From: Darksidea phi | Lineage: Eukaryota > Ascomycota > Dothideomycetes > Pleosporales > Lentitheciaceae | Assembly: GCA_030770425.1 (NCBI GenBank) | Contig: JASJFT010000166.1 | Location: 1-64,000, forward strand | DNA length: 64,000 bases | Reading direction: 5' to 3' | Shown: positions 59,801 to 64,000 of the stretch, piece after piece | How positions within the stretch are numbered: position 1 is the stretch's first letter | Layout of the letters: every line of letters begins with the position of its first letter | Made by a program: the position numbers and the translations under genes | The notes under the pieces: generated by a model | Told to the model about the DNA's origin: nothing | Seen by the model: the letters and a program-made list of their open reading frames with translations, nothing else | Databases searched by the model: none

Positions 59801-60900
59801 GCTTAGTAGATCTATAGGTATAGAGCTATAGATTTAAGAAAACTAAATTAATATATAATAACTATAAATCTCTTAGATAGCTTTTTCCTTATAGTTAATT
59901 TAAATCTAGATTAATTCTTACCTATTAATATAATTAAACTATTACTTCTTTATTCTAACTTCTTCTTTTTTATCTTAAGTATAAACCCTAAATAAGACTA
60001 AATAATCTATTATTAACTAGAACCTCGTTTAATACCTTAACTATCTAGTAGATAGAAATAGCTAATTATAATAGTAGAAGAAGGAACCCGACTAAGTAAA
60101 GTAGTATAGCTACTAACTTAAACTAAACTCTTAGAAGTAGAAAACTATTAGAAATTTAGTTTTCTAAAAGATAATATAACTATAAAAAACTTTAAAAGAG
60201 TTATTAAAAACTAGTATATATTTAAAAAATAGAAAGATATATTAGAAGTATAAATTATAATATTAATAAAAGAATTAAAGAGATATATAAAAAAACTATT
60301 AAAGTTAAAAGAATTAAAGAAGTTTAATAGAATATAATCTAAACTTAAAGGATTTCTAGCTAATATAGTAATCTATTTTAATTTTAATAAGATACAACTA
60401 CTTAATAAGACTTTAAAAGTATTATTTATAGTAGTATAATTTATAAAAAGAGCTATTACTTAGTTTAAAACTTATTTAAATAAGAGACTACGACTTAATA
60501 AAATCTATTAAAGTAATAAAACTAGGATTATCTTCTTAAGCTATAAGTACTTCGAGAATAAGTTATATATTATATTTAAAAATATTAACTTAAAAAGACT
60601 AGTAGAATAGAAAATTATATATCTTAAGTAAATAAAATCTACTATTATATATATATTTAAGTTTAAATAACTTATAACTAAAATTTAATAAAAAAAAGTA
60701 GCCCTTATATTATACTACTATAAAGGACTAAAGGATAATATTTAATATAAAATAATTTAAATAGATAGACTATAAACTATATAAGAAATAATTAAATAGA
60801 CTATTAGAATTAATAATAATCTCTACCTCTAGAACTAAAAGAAGAAAGAAAAGATTAGATTCTATAAAAAGAAAAAAGAAGAAATATTATAAACTAAATA
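59638..60900 (+). repeat. Direct repeat copy A (LTR-leader-gag)
   Basis: Aligns by eye with copy B about 1290-1326 bp downstream over its whole length; differences are mostly C/T and G/A transitions. The copy stops inside the gag region near 60900, where a new LTR-like start follows. Confidence 0.7.
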
Positions 60901-62230
60901 TATACTACGGAATAGTAATAAGAAGAGCTACCTAAGATTAAACCTATTACTAGCTCTAATATAGAATACGACGATTACGACTATAGTATAAATAATAATT
61001 AGTACGAATAGCTTTACTAGGAAATTATATAATAGATTTATATCTTAGTAAGAATAGATCTAAGGGTTATATAATAGCTTAGTAGATCTATTAGGATAGA
61101 GCTATAGATCTAAGGGTTACGTAATAGCTTAGTAGATCTATTAGAATAGAGCTATAGATCTAAGGAAACTAAATTAATATATAATAACTATAAATCTTCT
61201 AAATAAGTCTTACTTCGATATAGTTAATTTAAATCTAGATTAATCCTTATCTATTAACGTAATTAAACTATTATCTATCTATTTCTACTCCTTCTTTTTT
61301 ATCTTAAGTATAAACCCTAAATAAGACTAAATAACCTATTAGACCTAGACCCTATTTAATACCTTAACTATCTAGTAGGTAGGAATAGCTAACTATAATA
61401 GTAGGAGAAGAAACCTAATAAAGCGAAGCGGTATAGTCGCTAACTTAGGCTAAACCCTTAGAAGTAGAAAGCTATAGGGAATTTAGTTCCCTAAAAGGTA
61501 GTATAACTATAGAAAACTTTAAAAGGATTATTAAGAATTAGTATATATTTAAGAAGAAAGAAGATATATTAAAAGTTTAACTTATAAAGTTAACTATCTA
61601 ACTTTAAAGATATATAAGTAAACCTTTAAAACTTAAAGAACTAGAGAAGTTTAATAGAATAAGATTAAAGCTTAAAGGATTTCTAGTTAATATAGTAATT
61701 TACCTCGATCTTAATAGAATAAAACTATTTATTAAGAGTAATAAAATATTATTTATAGTTATCTAGTTTATAGAAAAAGCTATTATCTAGTTTAAGACGT
61801 ATCTAAATAAATAATTATAACTACTAAAGACTTAATAAAGTAACGAAATAAAGGCTATTTTCTTAAGTTACGAGTACTTTAAGAATAAATTATATATTAT
61901 ATTTAAAAATATTAACTTAGAAAGACTAATAAAATAAAAGATTATATATTTTAAGTAGATAAAATCTACTACGACCTATATATCTAAGTTTAAATAACTT
62001 ACTACGAAAATCTAATAGAAAGAGATAGCTCTTATATTATAATACTACGAAGAACTAAAAGATTATATCTATTATAAAATAATTTAGATAAAACGACCCT
62101 AGACTATAAAAGAACTAATTAAATAAGCTATTAAAATTAATAATAACCTCTATCTTTAAAATCTAAAGAGAAAGGAGAAGATTAAATTTTATAAAAAGAA
62201 GAAGGAAGAAAAATACTATAAACTAGAGGT
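60901..62230 (+). repeat. Direct repeat copy B (LTR-leader-gag), continues into pol
   Basis: Second copy of the segment (for example CTAAATTAATATATAATAAC at 61169 against 59843). Unlike copy A it runs on past gag toward protease and reverse transcriptase. Either B is inserted into A, or the 5' part was duplicated in tandem. Confidence 0.7.
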
Positions 62231-64000
62231 AATAGTCCTAGAGACTAGTTTAAAACCTAAGAAAGAAAAATAGAACTCTAAAAAATAAGAGCTCTATAAA
62301 AAATAAGTATATTTTAAATATAAGAAGTAAGAATATCTAGTAAAAAATTATAGATTAGGTTTAAAGGAAAAAAAACCCTAATATACTTAGTAGGGTAAGA
62401 GGGATAGAGTAGCTATAATATAAGAATATAATACTATATATTAGATAACTTATATATATAACTAGTATAAGATATACTATAAAGCTAAATTAAATACTAG
62501 CTATTAACTATAAAAATAATAGGTAGCTATAACTTAGGAGTCTTAGAGAAGAGTTTTATTCTTACTAAAAGTATAAGAAAAAATATCTAAGAAAGACTTA
62601 TTTATAGAATAGGAAGACTTTAATAATACTATAGATATACTATTATAAATAATTAATAATAGTAATAAGTTCTTAGAACTAGAAGATAAAAATCTAGTTA
62701 TAATATATAAAAATACTAAATATCTATAGATAATTTAACTATTAAAAGAAAAAATAGGACTAATAATAGAACTTAATATAACTTATACTTAAACCTTATA
62801 GTTTATAAAAAAAATTATAATACCTTTAATAATATAAAAGATCTATAAAGAATAGTCTAGATCTTACCTAATATATTAACTATTTAAAGATTTTAAATAA
62901 TAGGTCGAATAGAACTTTATTATTATAGACCTTATATCTAATTAAGAGACTTAGAAAGAGATATAGTATATTATAAAGATAGTTAATAAAGAATAATTAT
63001 AGTATATAGTAATCGAAAGATAGATTTCTATACGAATAACCTTTATAAAATATAATAACTAAAGATATAAGATTAATCTAGAGAATAATCTATAATATAA
63101 AATAAGATATCTAATATACTTTAAGATTATATAGATTTTATATATATAAAGAGAATATAGACTCTATAAGAGAGTAAAGTAAAAAAATAACTACTACCTA
63201 GTAAAAGACTATAATAAAAGGATTATCTAAGTAGTTATACTAGAAGTAGTATATAGATAGTAACGATCTAAAAATTAATAATAAAAGGGTTATATACGAA
63301 TTATACTAGGACTACTTCTACTATTAAATTATATTCTAAAAAGACTATAATATAAATATCTAGAGAATAAATATCTAAAGTATATCTAGACTAAGATTAA
63401 TACTAAATATTAACTAAAGAAGATAAGAATTTAGGAAACTAAAGAATAGGATTATATCTATATCTAGAGAATCTACTAAGGAAAAATAATTACTATCCTA
63501 ATTAATAGTAGAGCTACTTAAAACTTTATTAATAAGGATTTTATCTAATAAAGAAAGATTCCTTAATAAAAGAAATAATATCCTAGTATTATATATACTA
63601 TTAAAGAAGAACCCTTTAATAAATCTATAATATATAAAACTAGAGGTAAGCTTAGTCTATATAACTAGAAAAAGAAAAACGAAATACTCGATATTATAGA
63701 AATATTAGAAGACTAAGATATAATCTTAGAAATACTATAGCTATAAGAAGCTAATTTATATATCTAATAATTAAATTAATAAGTAATATTTCTATAGAAG
63801 AGGACTAACGCGACCTAAGAAGATTATAATATTCTAGAATACTATAGAGAATAGAAAGAATTATTTTAAGAATCTAAGGAAAGTCTACTCTAGTATTAGT
63901 CTTAGAACTATATAATCCTACTATAAAAAGAAAAAACTCTAGGATTTAGACTAATTTATAAGCTAATCGAGGAAGAAGAAAAGATTATAATAAAATACCT

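Larger units (their letters stand above)
59401..64000 (+). mobile_element. RIP-degraded Ty3/gypsy-type LTR retroelement, cut by window edge
   Basis: From about 59.8 kb to the end the DNA is extremely TpA-rich with stops in all frames. Reading through stops on the plus strand recovers parts of a gag protein (LEKFN..., KLKGFL, IYLDLN) at about 60310-60480 and again at about 61630-61800. A Cys/His-knuckle-like tract lies near 62290-62350. A retroviral-type aspartic-protease remnant lies near 63495-63550 (an INSRAT-like reading of the DSGAT motif). At 63940-64000 is the start of reverse transcriptase (IYKLIEEEE resembling the PIYxLSxxE lead). Stops where Gln or Trp is expected (TAG, TAA) agree with RIP. 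Order gag-protease-RT fits Ty3/gypsy; integrase order cannot be seen. Not functional. Confidence 0.8.

Overview
The window is nuclear DNA of a filamentous ascomycete (Pezizomycotina; Dothideomycetes is my guess from overall gene content, not proven). The evidence is: short introns (about 43-142 bp) with GTANGT donors and CTAAC-like branch sites; fungal-specific genes (a p67phox-like NoxR, a HET-domain protein, chitin deacetylase, PTS1-tailed uricase, FAS1 protein); and TpA-rich tracts poor in CpA/TpG, as left by repeat-induced point mutation (RIP). Genes are monocistronic on both strands, with no operons. Coordinates of spliced genes below were built by hand from splice signals and reading-frame continuity.

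Layout. 1-1020 is RIP-degraded DNA with a 20-nt C run and a 43-nt A run. 2.6-22.8 kb is a dense housekeeping block: RING/LON-domain protein (-), TORC2 subunit Rictor/Avo3 (-), uricase (+), mitochondrial ribosomal protein uL13m (-), SOD1 copper chaperone CCS1 (+), NADPH-oxidase regulator NoxR (+), TOM6 (-), secreted metallophosphatase (-), and RCC1/Ran-GEF (+). 22.8-41.6 kb is looser: MYND/Mss51-C protein (+), RPB10 (-) and UTP17 (+) sharing a 313-bp divergent promoter, PLC-like phosphodiesterase (+), chitin deacetylase with three chitin-binding modules (+), and an odd tRNA-Thr (+), separated by gene-poor stretches of up to 2.8 kb. 41.6-52.6 kb holds a Psk1-type AGC kinase (+), kelch protein (-), mitochondrial UbiB/ABC1 kinase-like protein (-), Baeyer-Villiger-type monooxygenase (-) and type II HAD hydrolase (+).

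The right end (52.7-64 kb) has a different character: a FAS1 pseudogene with two CpA-to-TpA stops and two frameshifts lies between two small AT-rich islands. Next comes a five-exon gene encoding one 1234-residue protein, with about eleven 42-residue tetratricopeptide repeats fused to a HET domain. The last 4.4 kb is a RIP-destroyed Ty3/gypsy-type retroelement (two copies of the LTR/leader/gag segment in direct orientation, then protease remnant and the first part of reverse transcriptase, cut by the window edge).

The most interesting item is the TPR-HET gene. Three of its TPR units are nearly identical at DNA level with an exact 126-bp period. This resembles the sensor repeats of fungal allorecognition/NLR proteins, but the repeats are joined straight to the HET effector domain with no NACHT or NB-ARC module visible. 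It sits beside transposon-derived, RIP-active DNA.
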